A stretch of DNA of 64,000 bases from Cupriavidus sp. 2SB (GCF_005503625.1 NZ_SCMX01000022.1:1-64000); one strand, 5' to 3'. Counted from the first letter of the stretch, positions 17,214 through 26,967 are shown. Notes: a model not told the origin generated them from the sequence alone. A program made the numbers and translations.

Positions 17214-19436
17214 TCAGAAATAGAAGTTAGCGGACAGCTCCGCCGAACGCGGACGTCCCAGCAGCCACTGCTGGCCGCCATTCGAAAACGACTCCGCGTA
17301 GTCGCGGTTGAACAGGTTATAGACGCGCAGCGTCAATGCTGCCTGCTTCGATACGCGCCATGACAGCGCAGTATCGACGGTGGTATAGCTTGGCACGCGT
17401 ACCCGGTTGGCGGTATCGGCGTAACGGCCGCCCACGTAACGCAGGCCCGCGCCGAGCGTCCACTGCGGCACGAAGTTCCACGTCAGCCAGGCATTGGCCG
17501 CCTGCTGCGGCACGCTGGTCGGCACGTTGCCGGAGCGGGATACGAGCGCGCCGCTCACCACCTCGTTGAAATCGTCATAGCGCGCGCGTAGCACCGTGCC
17601 GTTGACGTCGAGGCGCAGGCCACGCAGCACTTCCACACTGGCCGACGCTTCCAGCCCGCGCGACGACTGCTCGCCTACCTGCTGCGTGATCGTCGGATTC
17701 ACGGGATCGCGCGAGAGCAGATCTTTCTTGCGAATCTCGTAGGCCGCAAACGTCCATTCGCCGCGATTGCCCCAGAACGCCTGTTTCACGCCCACTTCCA
17801 CCTGCTTGCCCGTGGCAAGGTTGAAGTTGCGCTGCGCATCGCTCGTGGTGATCAGCGCGCCCAACGGATCGGTGGCCGTCGCGTATTGCGCGTAGACCGA
17901 GACGCTCGGCGTGAACTGATACACCGTGCCCACGCGCCAAGTGGTGTTGGCGAAGGTCTTCTCCCAACCGGTGTTGGCGATCAGATCGGTGCGATACAGC
18001 TTGGCATGATCGAAACGCACGCCACCGATGACAGACCACTGCGGCGTGAACGCGATGCGGTGTTCGCCAAACAGCGCGTATTGCGTGGTGTTGGAGCGCG
18101 TGCGCGGCGACGTCACGATGCCCGGCGGGCTGAAGAACATCCCCGGATCGAAGTCGTACGCATTGACCGTGGAGCTGCCACCGTATGGCGAGTTGTTCGA
18201 ATGCGTGAAGTTGATCTTGTTGATGTCGAAGCCGACGGTCGTGGCGTTGTCGAGACCGAACAGCTTGCTCTTGACCGTCATGTCCGCACGGTTGCCCACC
18301 TGTTCCTGGTCATGCAGGATTTCGAGGTAGTCGCCACGGCGCACCTGCGAGGTGGCCGGCAGGTACGTATAGGTCTCGCTGTCGCGCCAGTGGCGATGGC
18401 TGGTCAGGTAGTAGAACTGGTTGCGCACCGTGACGCGATCGTTTGGCGTCCATTCGGCATTCAGGCGCGTCCAGCGGTCCCGGTAGCTGATTTCCGCATC
18501 GCCGACGTTGTAGTTTTTCTTGCGCAGCGAAGTGTCCAGGCTGCCGTTGACCAGCGGCGTGCCGAGGTACTGCTGCGGATGCTGCGTGCCATCGTCATAG
18601 GACAGCGTCAGGTTGAAATCCGGATTCACATCGAGACGCACCGATGCCGATACCATCAGGTTGTTCGAATCGCCGCGATCCACCCATCCCGCCGAGCGGT
18701 TGTAGGCCGTGGCAAAGCGGTACGAGAGGTTGTCATTCACTTTGCCGCCACTGTCGAACGCGACGCGTGCGGTTTTCTCGGTGCCGCCCGCGATCTGCAG
18801 TTCGTTCTCGATGGGGCCGCGAATCGGTTTCTTCTGCACCACGTTGACCACGCCGCCGATGGCGCCTTCGCCATACATGACCGATGCGGGGCCGCGCAGC
18901 ACTTCGATGCGATCGACGGACCACGTATCGAACGGGAACGTCACCGTGCCCGATGCCACGTACATGCGCGTGCCGTCGAGCAACTGCATGACCGAGCCCT
19001 GGCCCGCGAAACCGCGTGCGGCCAGTGCCGTGCCGCCGTTGCCAGGTGCCGGGTTGGCCGTGATACCGGTGGCGCGGGTCACGGCCTCGCGTACGGACTG
19101 GTCGCCACGCGCGCGGATGGTTTCACCGCTCAATACTTCCACGCTGGCCGGTGTTTCCAGCGGCGTCAGGCCAAGGCGGCTGCCCGTGAACTCGGGTTTC
19201 GACAGAGACAGTCCCGGCAATGCGGTCTCGCTGACCGTGACGGCGGGCAGGGTCTTGTTGTCGGACTCGGATGCGGATTCCTGTGCGAACGCGCAGGGAA
19301 TGTTGAAACTGGCGACAGTGCCGACGGAGGCAACAGATGCGACGAGCGCACGCGAGCGCCGTCCACGCGCGGTACGCGACGAGAATTCAGCCGTGCGCGA
19401 GCGGCCAGCGGGATGCGCAGACAGGTTGTATTTCAT
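17214..19436 (-). CDS. TonB-dependent receptor under B12 riboswitch control
   Basis: A 740-aa outer-membrane receptor: signal region to about residue 52 (ending CAFAQES), plug domain with VEVLSGETIRARGDQSVREA and RIEVLRGPASVMYGEGAIGG, then a 22-strand-type barrel ending in LSANFYF. Sequence style is that of the siderophore-receptor class rather than classical BtuB. The leader, however, is a cobalamin riboswitch and the next gene is cobW, so cobalamin, a cobamide precursor or a cobalt chelate is the likelier substrate. I use the ATG at 19436; an ATG at 19484 would start only 12 nt from the riboswitch core. Confidence 0.85.
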   Translation of the reverse strand: MKYNLSAHPAGRSRTAEFSSRTARGRRSRALVASVASVGTVASFNIPCAFAQESASESDNKTLPAVTVSETALPGLSLSKPEFTGSRLGLTPLETPASVEVLSGETIRARGDQSVREAVTRATGITANPAPGNGGTALAARGFAGQGSVMQLLDGTRMYVASGTVTFPFDTWSVDRIEVLRGPASVMYGEGAIGGVVNVVQKKPIRGPIENELQIAGGTEKTARVAFDSGGKVNDNLSYRFATAYNRSAGWVDRGDSNNLMVSASVRLDVNPDFNLTLSYDDGTQHPQQYLGTPLVNGSLDTSLRKKNYNVGDAEISYRDRWTRLNAEWTPNDRVTVRNQFYYLTSHRHWRDSETYTYLPATSQVRRGDYLEILHDQEQVGNRADMTVKSKLFGLDNATTVGFDINKINFTHSNNSPYGGSSTVNAYDFDPGMFFSPPGIVTSPRTRSNTTQYALFGEHRIAFTPQWSVIGGVRFDHAKLYRTDLIANTGWEKTFANTTWRVGTVYQFTPSVSVYAQYATATDPLGALITTSDAQRNFNLATGKQVEVGVKQAFWGNRGEWTFAAYEIRKKDLLSRDPVNPTITQQVGEQSSRGLEASASVEVLRGLRLDVNGTVLRARYDDFNEVVSGALVSRSGNVPTSVPQQAANAWLTWNFVPQWTLGAGLRYVGGRYADTANRVRVPSYTTVDTALSWRVSKQAALTLRVYNLFNRDYAESFSNGGQQWLLGRPRSAELSANFYF

Positions 19437-19492
19437 CGTGAAGCCGGACGACCCCGTCCGGACAATAGGTGTCGATGATGACAACAGGCCGG

Positions 19493-19703
19493 TATCCGGG
19501 CTCGCAGGCTGGAAACTGATGTTTCCGGGACACCATCGCCTTCCCGCGGCAGTGAAGCTGCCACAGTGACCGTCGATCCGACAAACTCAGGATCGACTTG
19601 ATGGTTCCCAAACCTGCTTACCGTTGCGGGGGCAGCACAGGCTTCGCCGCGAAGGGCGGCATTCCTGTTTCCCGTTTAACCCATGAATGACTCACAGGCA
19701 CCT
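19493..19703 (-). promoter_or_regulatory. Cobalamin riboswitch
   Basis: Reading the minus strand from 19703, the conserved elements come in the right order: GGTGCC, GGGTTAAACGGGAAACAGG, TGCTGCCCCCGCAACGGTAA, a B12-box-like GTCACTGTGGC (19559-19570), CGGGAAGGCG, and finally GCGAGCCCGGATACCGGCC near 19497. This is a class-I-type cobalamin riboswitch in the leader of the TonB receptor gene. Binding of cobalamin would be expected to reduce expression of the receptor and cobW. Confidence 0.93.
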
Positions 19704-19762
19704 GCATCACGTACGGCACGCAAGGGGTGCGTGCCGCGGGCCGCATTTTACTCCTATTGTTT

Positions 19763-19795
19763 GCTCCCCTCTCCCGCCATGCGGGAGAGGGGAGC
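19763..19795. repeat. REP-like palindrome
   Basis: A 15-bp inverted repeat GCTCCCCTCTCCCGC with a short spacer and its complement, sharing its core with the units at 10253-10378. It lies between the riboswitch and the convergent end of the ABC-F gene and could form a strong hairpin. Confidence 0.7.
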
Positions 19796-19816
19796 AACAC
19801 CGGCCCGCCAACCGCG

Positions 19817-21481
19817 TTAGGCTGCGGCGGCTTCCTCGCGCATGCGGCGCGCTTCGTCGCGCAGGAACTGCTGGTAATCGTCCAGGTCGCCGTCGAAAGG
19901 CTCGACGCCGCCCTTGGTCACCAGCCAGAACTCGTCGCACACGGCGCGCAGCAGGGCGCGATCGTGGCTGACCAGCATCACCGTGCCTTCGAATTCATTG
20001 AGCGCCATGCCGAGGGCTTCGCGGGTGGACAGGTCCAGGTGGTTGGTCGGTTCGTCGAGCAGCAGCAGGTTGGGGCGCTGCCACACGATCATGCAGAGCA
20101 CCAGCCGCGCCTTTTCTCCGCCGCTCATCGTGCCCACGGCCTGGTGCACCATGTCGCCACTGAAATTGAAGGAGCCCAGGAAGGTGCGCAGCGCTTGCTC
20201 GCCACCGCTCTGGCCGGGGGCGCGCAGATGCGGCGGCGTGTCCTTGGCCAGGCGAATCATGTGCTCCATCGGCGTGTCCAGCGGCCGCAGCACGTCCAGT
20301 TCCTGCTGCGCGAAGTAGCCGATATTCAGGCCCTTGCCCTCGCTGATCTCGCCGGTGATGGGTTCCAGCGCGTGCGCCACCGTCTTCACCAGCGTGGACT
20401 TGCCCTGGCCATTGGCACCGAGAATGCCGATGCGCTGCCCGGCCAGCACGGAGCGGTTGATGCCCTTGACGATGACGGTGGGCGGCGTGCCCGGCTGCGC
20501 GCCCTCCGGCGCCGGATAGCCGAAGCTCGCATCGAGCATCGACAGCAACGGGTTGGGGATATTGAGCGGTTCCTTGAACTCGAACGTGAACTCCGCATCG
20601 GCCAGCACCGGCGCGATCTTCTCCATGCGTTCGAGCGCCTTGACCCGGCTCTGCGCCTGCTTGGCCTTCGATGCCTTGGCCTTGAAGCGGTCGATGAACT
20701 TCTGCAGGTGCGCGATCTTTTCTGCCTGCTTGGCCACGGCGGCCTGCTGCAGCACAAGCTGCTCGGCGCGCATGTCTTCGAACTTGCTGTAGTTGCCGCC
20801 GTAGCGCACCAGTTGCTGGTTATCGACGTGCACGGTTACCTGCGTCACTGCATCGAGGAATTCGCGATCGTGGCTGATTACGACCATCGTGCCCTGATAC
20901 CGCTTGAGCCACGCTTCCAGCCAGACCAGGGCGTCGAGGTCCAAGTGGTTGGTGGGTTCGTCGAGCAGCAGCAGATCGGACGGGCACATCAGGGCACGCG
21001 CCAGTTGCAGCCGCATGCGCCAGCCGCCGGAGAAGCTGTTCACCGGCTGGCTGAGTTGCGCCGCGCTGAAGCCCAGGCCCAGGATCAGCGCCTGGGCACG
21101 CGCCGGTGCGTCGTGTGCGCCGGCATCGTGCAAGGCCATGTAGGCGTGCGCCATGCGCATGCCATCGTCGCTGGCCTCGGCCTCGGCCACTTCTTTCTGC
21201 GCGGCCAGCAGCACCGTGTCACCTTCCACCACGAAATCGGTCGCGCTCTGCTCGGTCTCGGGCATGTCCTGCGCAACCTGGCCCATTTTCCAGGACGGCG
21301 GAATCGAGAATTCGCCGCTGTCTTCATGCAGCGTGCCATTCAGCAGGCCGAAAAAGGACGATTTGCCGGCGCCATTGCGGCCAACGAGCCCAATTTTTTC
21401 GCCAGGGTTGAAAGTGACGGACGCGCGGTCGAGCACGACATTGACGCCACGGCGCAGCGTGACATTACGGACGGAAATCAT
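19817..21481 (-). CDS. ABC-F family ATPase
   Basis: A 554-aa soluble protein with two ABC ATPase domains and no membrane segment. The first domain has Walker A GRNGAGKSS near 38 and signature SGGWRMRLQLARAL; the second has GANGQGKST near 345 and SGGEKARLVLCMI with LLLLDEPTNHLDLSTREAL. The linker between them is basic and helical (KAKASKAKQAQSRVKALER). This is the YheS/Uup branch of translation-associated ABC-F factors. In-frame sequence upstream to 21682 is not typical of the family, so the start is the ATG at 21481 (MISVRNVTLRRG). Confidence 0.88.
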   Translation of the reverse strand: MISVRNVTLRRGVNVVLDRASVTFNPGEKIGLVGRNGAGKSSFFGLLNGTLHEDSGEFSIPPSWKMGQVAQDMPETEQSATDFVVEGDTVLLAAQKEVAEAEASDDGMRMAHAYMALHDAGAHDAPARAQALILGLGFSAAQLSQPVNSFSGGWRMRLQLARALMCPSDLLLLDEPTNHLDLDALVWLEAWLKRYQGTMVVISHDREFLDAVTQVTVHVDNQQLVRYGGNYSKFEDMRAEQLVLQQAAVAKQAEKIAHLQKFIDRFKAKASKAKQAQSRVKALERMEKIAPVLADAEFTFEFKEPLNIPNPLLSMLDASFGYPAPEGAQPGTPPTVIVKGINRSVLAGQRIGILGANGQGKSTLVKTVAHALEPITGEISEGKGLNIGYFAQQELDVLRPLDTPMEHMIRLAKDTPPHLRAPGQSGGEQALRTFLGSFNFSGDMVHQAVGTMSGGEKARLVLCMIVWQRPNLLLLDEPTNHLDLSTREALGMALNEFEGTVMLVSHDRALLRAVCDEFWLVTKGGVEPFDGDLDDYQQFLRDEARRMREEAAAA

Positions 21482-21735
21482 AGGAGCGGCTTCGGAGAGG
21501 ACACGCATGATAGCCGACCAGGCGGTGCAGGGCTGTGTCTTTCTGGCAGGAGACCTCTGCCGCCCACCCATCGACACCCCAGAAAAAGCGTCGCTAGCCG
21601 CACTCCGATGCCACAACGCATGGAGTCGCACGCTACAAAAAACGCCGCGCGTCTTGTGAACGCGCGGCGTATCGAACACCACAAGTACTGACTATCCGCC
21701 GGAGCGCGACGGGTAAGCCGGGATCCGTCAGTGGA

Positions 21736-22668
21736 TCAGTAGTCCCACTGCACCGGCACGAAGCGGAACTTCTTGCCATCCTTGGCAACGTGTCCGATCG
21801 ACGGGAAGGCCACGTGTGCGGCGGCCAGCATCGACCCCGTTTCGGCGGCTTCGTTCAGCAGCGCGATACGGACTTCCGTGGCCACTTCGGGTTCGTGTTC
21901 GAAGCCGTTTTGCCAATCGGGATTGTGGAAGCCCACTTCGAAGATCGCGTCGCCCACGAACGTCAGCTTCTCGCCCTTGGATGCCACGTCCACCACGCAG
22001 TGACCCGGCGTATGGCCTCCGGTCACGCGTGCTGACACACCCGCAGCCACCTCCACGGTCTGGTCGAACTGGACGATGTTCTCGCTGTAGAGCTGCACGA
22101 ACGTATTGGCGGCCTTGCGCAGCGCGGGCGGCACCGCTTCCGGCATCACCGTCTTGCTGAAGTCCGGGTTCTTCCAGAACTCCACTTCCGCGGCTGCCAC
22201 GTGGATGCGCACGTCAGGACGCAGCTTGGCCTTGACGCCGTCGTTGTTCAGGCCGCCCACGTGGTCCATGTGCATGTGGGTGATCACGATATCGGTGATG
22301 GCAGCCAGGTCGATCCCCGCCGTCTCCAGGCGCATCACCGAGCGGCCGGCACGCGAGAAGTATTCGAAGCCGTCGCCCACGCCCGAGTCCACCAGGATCA
22401 GGCGGTCGCCGCTGCGTACCAGGGCGATGTTCAGCGCCCAGTCGAACATGTCACGTTGCAGGAAGCGATCGTCGAACCATTGGTTGCGGTCCGATTCGGA
22501 CACGTTGGTAGACATGGTGGAGGTCGGCAGCGGCAGGACGCCATCGCTGATCAGCACGACATCGACATCGCCCACGCGCACGGCGTAGCGGGAAGACACG
22601 AGTTCGCCAGCACTTTCCTTGCCAAGGGCGGCGATCACCGGCTGCACATTGCGGGTTGTTTCGGTCAT
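21736..22668 (-). CDS. MBL-fold metallo-hydrolase
   Basis: A 310-aa metallo-beta-lactamase-fold protein. The metal motif H131-x-H133-x-D135-H136 is in ITHMHMDHVGGL, with GGHTPGHCVVDV near 215 and TFVGDAIFEVGFH near 235 supplying the later ligands. The start at 22668 has AGGACC 5 nt upstream. Its nearest general group contains AttM/AHL-lactonase-like and other hydrolases; nothing in the sequence fixes the substrate. Fusion to the adjacent genes or operon membership is not evident. Confidence 0.82.
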   Translation of the reverse strand: MTETTRNVQPVIAALGKESAGELVSSRYAVRVGDVDVVLISDGVLPLPTSTMSTNVSESDRNQWFDDRFLQRDMFDWALNIALVRSGDRLILVDSGVGDGFEYFSRAGRSVMRLETAGIDLAAITDIVITHMHMDHVGGLNNDGVKAKLRPDVRIHVAAAEVEFWKNPDFSKTVMPEAVPPALRKAANTFVQLYSENIVQFDQTVEVAAGVSARVTGGHTPGHCVVDVASKGEKLTFVGDAIFEVGFHNPDWQNGFEHEPEVATEVRIALLNEAAETGSMLAAAHVAFPSIGHVAKDGKKFRFVPVQWDY

Positions 22669-23129
22669 TTTCAGGTCCTGTTCATCAAGTGGGGTAACCC
22701 GCGCTCGGCGGCGGGGTGCAATCCGCTTCATTGCGCGGACATCCTCTCCTCGACAGTCGCGGCGGCTTTCTTTGAAGCTTGTGCAGCTATCGTTGGAACG
22801 GATTGTAGGCAGGCAGGACGTGCGCCAGTAGACGCGTGGAAGCGCTCAGCATGTTGAACGGAAGGCAACAATCACCGGAGGGAACGGACCCCGGCGCGCT
22901 TCACCTTCTCGCGGCCTCGGCAGGACCGATGCTGACGATCTGTAGGGAAGGCGAGCCGTCGCGGCTCACAGGCCGTCAGTCCGTGGCGCCGCACACGATG
23001 CGCCAAATTTTTCTATCGGATGCGTATTCGCTAGCATCGCATGCTACGTAGACGCCGGTCGAGGAGGGATTTTGGAAGCAAGTTCCGGTGCCTTCGTCGT
23101 AGCATTTCTATCCTTCTGAAGGATGAACG
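22669..23129. other. Intergenic region, no gene seen
   Basis: 461 bp between the divergent MBL hydrolase and the cysteine desulfurase fusion. I see no convincing gene. A short inverted repeat ATCCT/AGGAT at 23110-23124 overlaps the ribosome-binding GAAGGA of the gene starting at 23130 and might partly mask it. Confidence 0.4.
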
Positions 23130-24635
23130 ATGAGCACGGACACTCTGCGGTATTTCGACTATGCGGCCACTACACCGGCGGACCCCCGGGTCATGGAGGC
23201 CATGTTCCACTGCCTGGGGCCCGCTGGCGTATTCGGAAACCCTGCGTCGAACACCCACGCGGCAGGGCTGAAGGCAAGGGATGCGGTCGAACAGGCCCGT
23301 GCACAGGTAGCCGCGCTCATTGGTGCGGAGCCATCCGAGATTGTCTGGACGTCCGGTGCGACAGAGTCGAACAACCTCGCACTCAAGGGCTTTTTCGATA
23401 GCGAGCCGACGCGCCGCCATCTGGTGACCAGCAAGCTTGAGCACAAGGCCATTCTCGATACGGCGTCGCACCTGGGGCAGCTCGGCGTGTCCGTTTCCTA
23501 CCTCACGCCGGACCCATCGGGCGAGATTTCGCCGGCCGCTGTCAAGGCGGCTTGCAGCCATCACACCGGCCTCGTCTCGCTGATGATGGTGAACAACGAG
23601 ATCGGCACCCTCACGAATATTGCCGAGATCTCGCAGATCGTTCACGCCGCCGGGGCGCTGCTTCACGTGGATGCGGCGCAAGCTGCCGGCAAGACCGCGA
23701 TTGACGTGAAGGCGATGGGCATCGACCTGTTGTCGATGTCGGCTCACAAGTTCTATGGCCCGAAAGGCATCGGCGCGCTCTATGTGAGTCGCCAGGCGGC
23801 ATCGCGCATCGCCTGCCAGATGCACGGCGGCGGACATGAGCAGGGGCTGCGATCTGGCACCCTTCCCACGCACCAGATCGTCGGTATGGGAACGGCTTGC
23901 GAGCTGGCGCGTACCGAGATGGCATCGGACAACGCACGCATCGCGCAACTCGGCGAACGCTTGCTGAACGGCGTGCGAGCGTTGGGGGGTGTAACGCAGA
24001 ACGTCAGTGCCGCGACCCGCATCCCGCATACACTCAGCCTGATTGTGGAACTGCCCAGTTTTCTGCCGAGCATGCTGTCCGACGATCTGGCCATTTCTTC
24101 AACGTCGGCCTGCAATTCGGCGGCCGGCAAAGCGTCGCACGTGTTGACGGGCGTCGGTCTGGATGACGATGCCGCGGCGCGCACGGTCCGCCTGAGCCTT
24201 GGACGCTTCACCACGGCGGAAGACGTGGATTTTGCAATCGATTGCTTCCGCAAAGCGATGGAACGCTGCAGGGATGTGGGCGCGGGCCTGCCGGGCATGC
24301 AGATCAGGCAACTTTCGGATGACATGAGCGTGGCGCCGCAGTTAAGCGAAGCCGACGTGCGCGCGGCGCATGCGCTGGGGTTCCGTTCCATCGTCTGCAA
24401 CCGGCACGATGGCGAGGCTGCCGGGCAGGTCCAGTTCGAATCAATCGCGGAGGTGGCCAGCTCGCTTGGCATGGCCGCGCACTACCTGCCCGTCAAATCC
24501 GGCGATGTCACGGCGGAAGCTGCCGCTGCCTTCGGCGTGCTGATGGCCGAACTGCCGAAGCCCATCCTTGCGTACTGCCGCACCGGAACCCGGTCGGCCA
24601 CGCTGTGGCATATGGCTGGCACCGGGCAAGGCTGA
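23130..24635 (+). CDS. Cysteine desulfurase fused to a C-terminal DUF442-like phosphatase domain
   Basis: A 501-aa two-domain protein. Residues 1-385 are a class V PLP enzyme of the NifS/IscS group: DYAATTPADPRV at the start, HVDAAQAAG, the PLP lysine K207 in SAHKFYGPKG and a catalytic cysteine C328 in STSACNSAAG. Residues about 395-501 form a beta-lactamase-hydrolase-like/DUF442 domain with the signature YCRTGTRSATLW (C483), a cysteine-based phosphatase-like loop also found in sulfur-metabolism proteins. The fusion suggests sulfur transfer to the C-terminal cysteine, but that is inference. GAAGGA lies 6 nt before the ATG. No isc or suf gene is adjacent. Confidence 0.85.
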   Translation: MSTDTLRYFDYAATTPADPRVMEAMFHCLGPAGVFGNPASNTHAAGLKARDAVEQARAQVAALIGAEPSEIVWTSGATESNNLALKGFFDSEPTRRHLVTSKLEHKAILDTASHLGQLGVSVSYLTPDPSGEISPAAVKAACSHHTGLVSLMMVNNEIGTLTNIAEISQIVHAAGALLHVDAAQAAGKTAIDVKAMGIDLLSMSAHKFYGPKGIGALYVSRQAASRIACQMHGGGHEQGLRSGTLPTHQIVGMGTACELARTEMASDNARIAQLGERLLNGVRALGGVTQNVSAATRIPHTLSLIVELPSFLPSMLSDDLAISSTSACNSAAGKASHVLTGVGLDDDAAARTVRLSLGRFTTAEDVDFAIDCFRKAMERCRDVGAGLPGMQIRQLSDDMSVAPQLSEADVRAAHALGFRSIVCNRHDGEAAGQVQFESIAEVASSLGMAAHYLPVKSGDVTAEAAAAFGVLMAELPKPILAYCRTGTRSATLWHMAGTGQG

Positions 24636-24650
24636 CGGGGCGGCAGGGGA

Positions 24651-25187
24651 CTAGCCGGCGTTCTCGGTAGGGGATTTCTGCCGCCGGTTGCGCAGATGCC
24701 GTGCACCGGCAGCTTCGGCTTCCGTGACATGACCGGCAGCGGACCCATCCAGCGCCAGCCTCGCGGCGCCTTCCACCACCGCATCCCAATACCGGATGCC
24801 GCGGCACCACATGGAAAGCGCTGCACGAATTTCCTCCTCGCTCATGCGCAGCGAATCCTTCTGCAAAAGAAGGTCCTCGAGCATGCCGACCTTGAGGGGC
24901 ACTTTGGGAGCTGGCTTCTTGGGAAAAGCGAGAGGGAACTGCTTCTGCAATCGTCCGAGCAGAACCACCGTCGGATCCACGTCATTCTTGGGTGAACGCG
25001 TGGTTGCCGGCGCCTTGGGAGGCCTGGAGGCGCGCGACTTGCCGCGCCGCGTCTCCTGGGCAGGGTCTGCCACTTTGGCCTCGGCGGCTGCGCCCGTCTT
25101 CGGCGATGGCGTCTTTCGTTGCTGGCCTTGCTCGCGAGCCTTCGCTGCGAGGAGCGCCTTCAAATCTGCTAGTTGTTCGAAACCCAT
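24651..25187 (-). CDS. ProQ/FinO-domain RNA-binding protein
   Basis: A 178-aa protein with a basic, low-complexity N-terminal half (about 1-72, rich in K, R, A and P) and a ProQ/FinO domain at about 73-168: LLGRLQKQFPLAF, PLKVGMLEDLL and IRAALSMWCRGIRYW are the domain hallmarks. Such proteins bind structured RNAs and act as RNA chaperones in the cytoplasm. It converges with the desulfurase fusion gene, 15 bp apart. Targets are unknown. Confidence 0.85.
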   Translation of the reverse strand: MGFEQLADLKALLAAKAREQGQQRKTPSPKTGAAAEAKVADPAQETRRGKSRASRPPKAPATTRSPKNDVDPTVVLLGRLQKQFPLAFPKKPAPKVPLKVGMLEDLLLQKDSLRMSEEEIRAALSMWCRGIRYWDAVVEGAARLALDGSAAGHVTEAEAAGARHLRNRRQKSPTENAG

Positions 25188-25393
25188 AAGTCACTACCCG
25201 TGGAAACTGCGCGCCATTGTAACTGGGTCGGTCCTGCACCTGGAGGACGATGCGTCATTCAGGTGGAAGCCAGCAAATCGACCAGCATCTTCCCGGCCGG
25301 CGACAAACGTATCGCGAAGCCGCGCGAGCAGTTGGCGTTAGGCCCAGAATACACACGCGAACACGTTTCATGCTGCGGCTCACCACTGTGGAT

Positions 25394-26815
25394 TCAGCGC
25401 ATGGATGCAACGATTCTCGCAAGCGTTTCGCACGCGGCATCGAGGTTGTCGAGGCGCAGGTTCGTCGTGCTGAGTAGCAGGCCCTGTTGCGCGTGACTGC
25501 GGCGAAGGTACCAGGCCGAGAGGGCCGAAGGCGCGAGGCCGCGCGAGCGGGCAATGTCGACGACAGCGGTGTCGTTGGCGGTCGGTGGAAGCGGTGCGAT
25601 CAGGCCAAGGCCCGCAGTCAGCGTGCCAGGCAGGAACGCGTTGAGATGGTCCAGCGCAAGACTGCGGCGCCTGGCATAGAGCGTCTTCATCCGGCGCAGG
25701 TGCCGCAGAAAGTGCCCATCCTTCAGAAACTCCGTGACTGCCAGTTGGGTGGTTCGGTTCGGAGCCGGCGCCAACGCGGCAGCGACCTCGACCAAACGCT
25801 CTGCCACCGAGTGTGGGGCGACGACGAAACCGAGACCCAGCGCCGGGCTGATCGTCTTGCTGAACGCGCCAATATGAACCACGCGCTCCGCGCCTTCACC
25901 CGCCGCGAGGGCCGGTGCTGCCCGGCCGTCGATCTGTAGCTCTCCCAGATAGTCGTCTTCGATGATCCAGGCGTTCTTTGTCGTTGCCCAGTCGAGCAAG
26001 GCGTGTCTTCTTGCCGGCGACAGGGTCACGCCAAGCGGTGCGTGCTGGCCGGGGGAGACCAGCGCCAACAGGGCGTCTGGCGCGCTGGCGATGCCATCTT
26101 CCACGCGCAGGCCCTCGGCATCTACGGGGACGGGTTCCACTTCGGCCCCCATCAGTTCCAGCGCGCGCCTTCCGAGCGGGTAACCTGGCTCCTCTATCCA
26201 CGCCTTGCGCCCGTGCGCGCGCAGTGCCGTCAGCGCAATCATCAGGCCCTGCCGGTATCCGCTGGTGACGATGATCTGATCGGGATGGCATTGCACGTGC
26301 CGGCTGACGGCCAGATAGCTGGCGATCTGGGCCCGTAACCCGGGCTCCCCGCGTGGATCGGCGTAGGTCGTGAACGTGATGGCATCGGTGCGTACGGCAC
26401 GTGTGCGCAGGCGGGCCCAGAGTTTGGCGGGAAACGCGTCATCGGCGGGTACGCCCATCTGGAACGGCAGCGGAGCGCTCGAATACGGGCGTGTGAACCC
26501 TGCCAACGGCCCGTCGAGTGGCGATTCCTCGTCGGCTCGCCCGGCCAGCAACCGCGCGCATACGCGGGTGCCTGCGGAGCCGGCGCCGAGCACCAGGTTC
26601 TCGGCAATCAACCGATCGTAGACCACGCGGATGGTGCCGCGCGCGACCCCGAGCTGCGTCGCGAGATCCCGGCCAGACGGCAAACGCTGGCCGGATGCCA
26701 GCCGACCGTCGACGATTGCCTGTCGCAGGCTCGCATGGATCTGGTCGCCGATGGGCACGGCTGTGGCACGGTCCACCTGGATGGAAAGCGTAGCGGGCGC
26801 ATTCGGGTCGGTCAT
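25394..26815 (-). CDS. MocR-type regulator (GntR HTH plus aminotransferase domain)
   Basis: A 473-aa transcription factor of the MocR/PdxR subfamily. Residues about 12-80 are a GntR winged HTH (LRQAIVDGRLASGQRLPSGR, then DLATQLGVARGTIRVVYDRL), and about 105-470 a fold-type-I aminotransferase domain with ITSGYRQGLMIALTAL and the PLP lysine in HIGAFSKTISPALG. It is divergent from the carboxymuconolactone-decarboxylase-like gene at 26968, which is its most likely target. The gap contains two near-direct repeats around GTTTTGG (26829 and 26838), a possible operator. Confidence 0.88.
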   Translation of the reverse strand: MTDPNAPATLSIQVDRATAVPIGDQIHASLRQAIVDGRLASGQRLPSGRDLATQLGVARGTIRVVYDRLIAENLVLGAGSAGTRVCARLLAGRADEESPLDGPLAGFTRPYSSAPLPFQMGVPADDAFPAKLWARLRTRAVRTDAITFTTYADPRGEPGLRAQIASYLAVSRHVQCHPDQIIVTSGYRQGLMIALTALRAHGRKAWIEEPGYPLGRRALELMGAEVEPVPVDAEGLRVEDGIASAPDALLALVSPGQHAPLGVTLSPARRHALLDWATTKNAWIIEDDYLGELQIDGRAAPALAAGEGAERVVHIGAFSKTISPALGLGFVVAPHSVAERLVEVAAALAPAPNRTTQLAVTEFLKDGHFLRHLRRMKTLYARRRSLALDHLNAFLPGTLTAGLGLIAPLPPTANDTAVVDIARSRGLAPSALSAWYLRRSHAQQGLLLSTTNLRLDNLDAACETLARIVASMR

Positions 26816-26967
26816 GTTGGATCAGTCGTTTTGGCAGTTTTTGGGTCTGTTGCTCCAATGCCCGGCGGAGTAACGTGGCTTTATGACATGTTCCGCGCCC
26901 GGCGTCGATATACGGACCGTGCGCCCTGACTGCTCTTTACGTCCCTCAACGACAGGAAAGGACCGAG

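Noticed and set aside
17886-19478. 530-codon plus-strand open frame
   Set aside because: It is antisense to the TonB receptor, His/Arg/Val-rich in the way of high-GC shadow frames, and has no recognisable domain.
19727-21691. 654-codon plus-strand open frame
   Set aside because: Antisense to the ABC-F ATPase, whose Walker and signature motifs are all intact on the minus strand.
21736-22668. Naming the MBL protein an AHL lactonase (quorum quenching)
   Set aside because: HxHxDH is shared by the whole superfamily and nothing else in the sequence points to that substrate.
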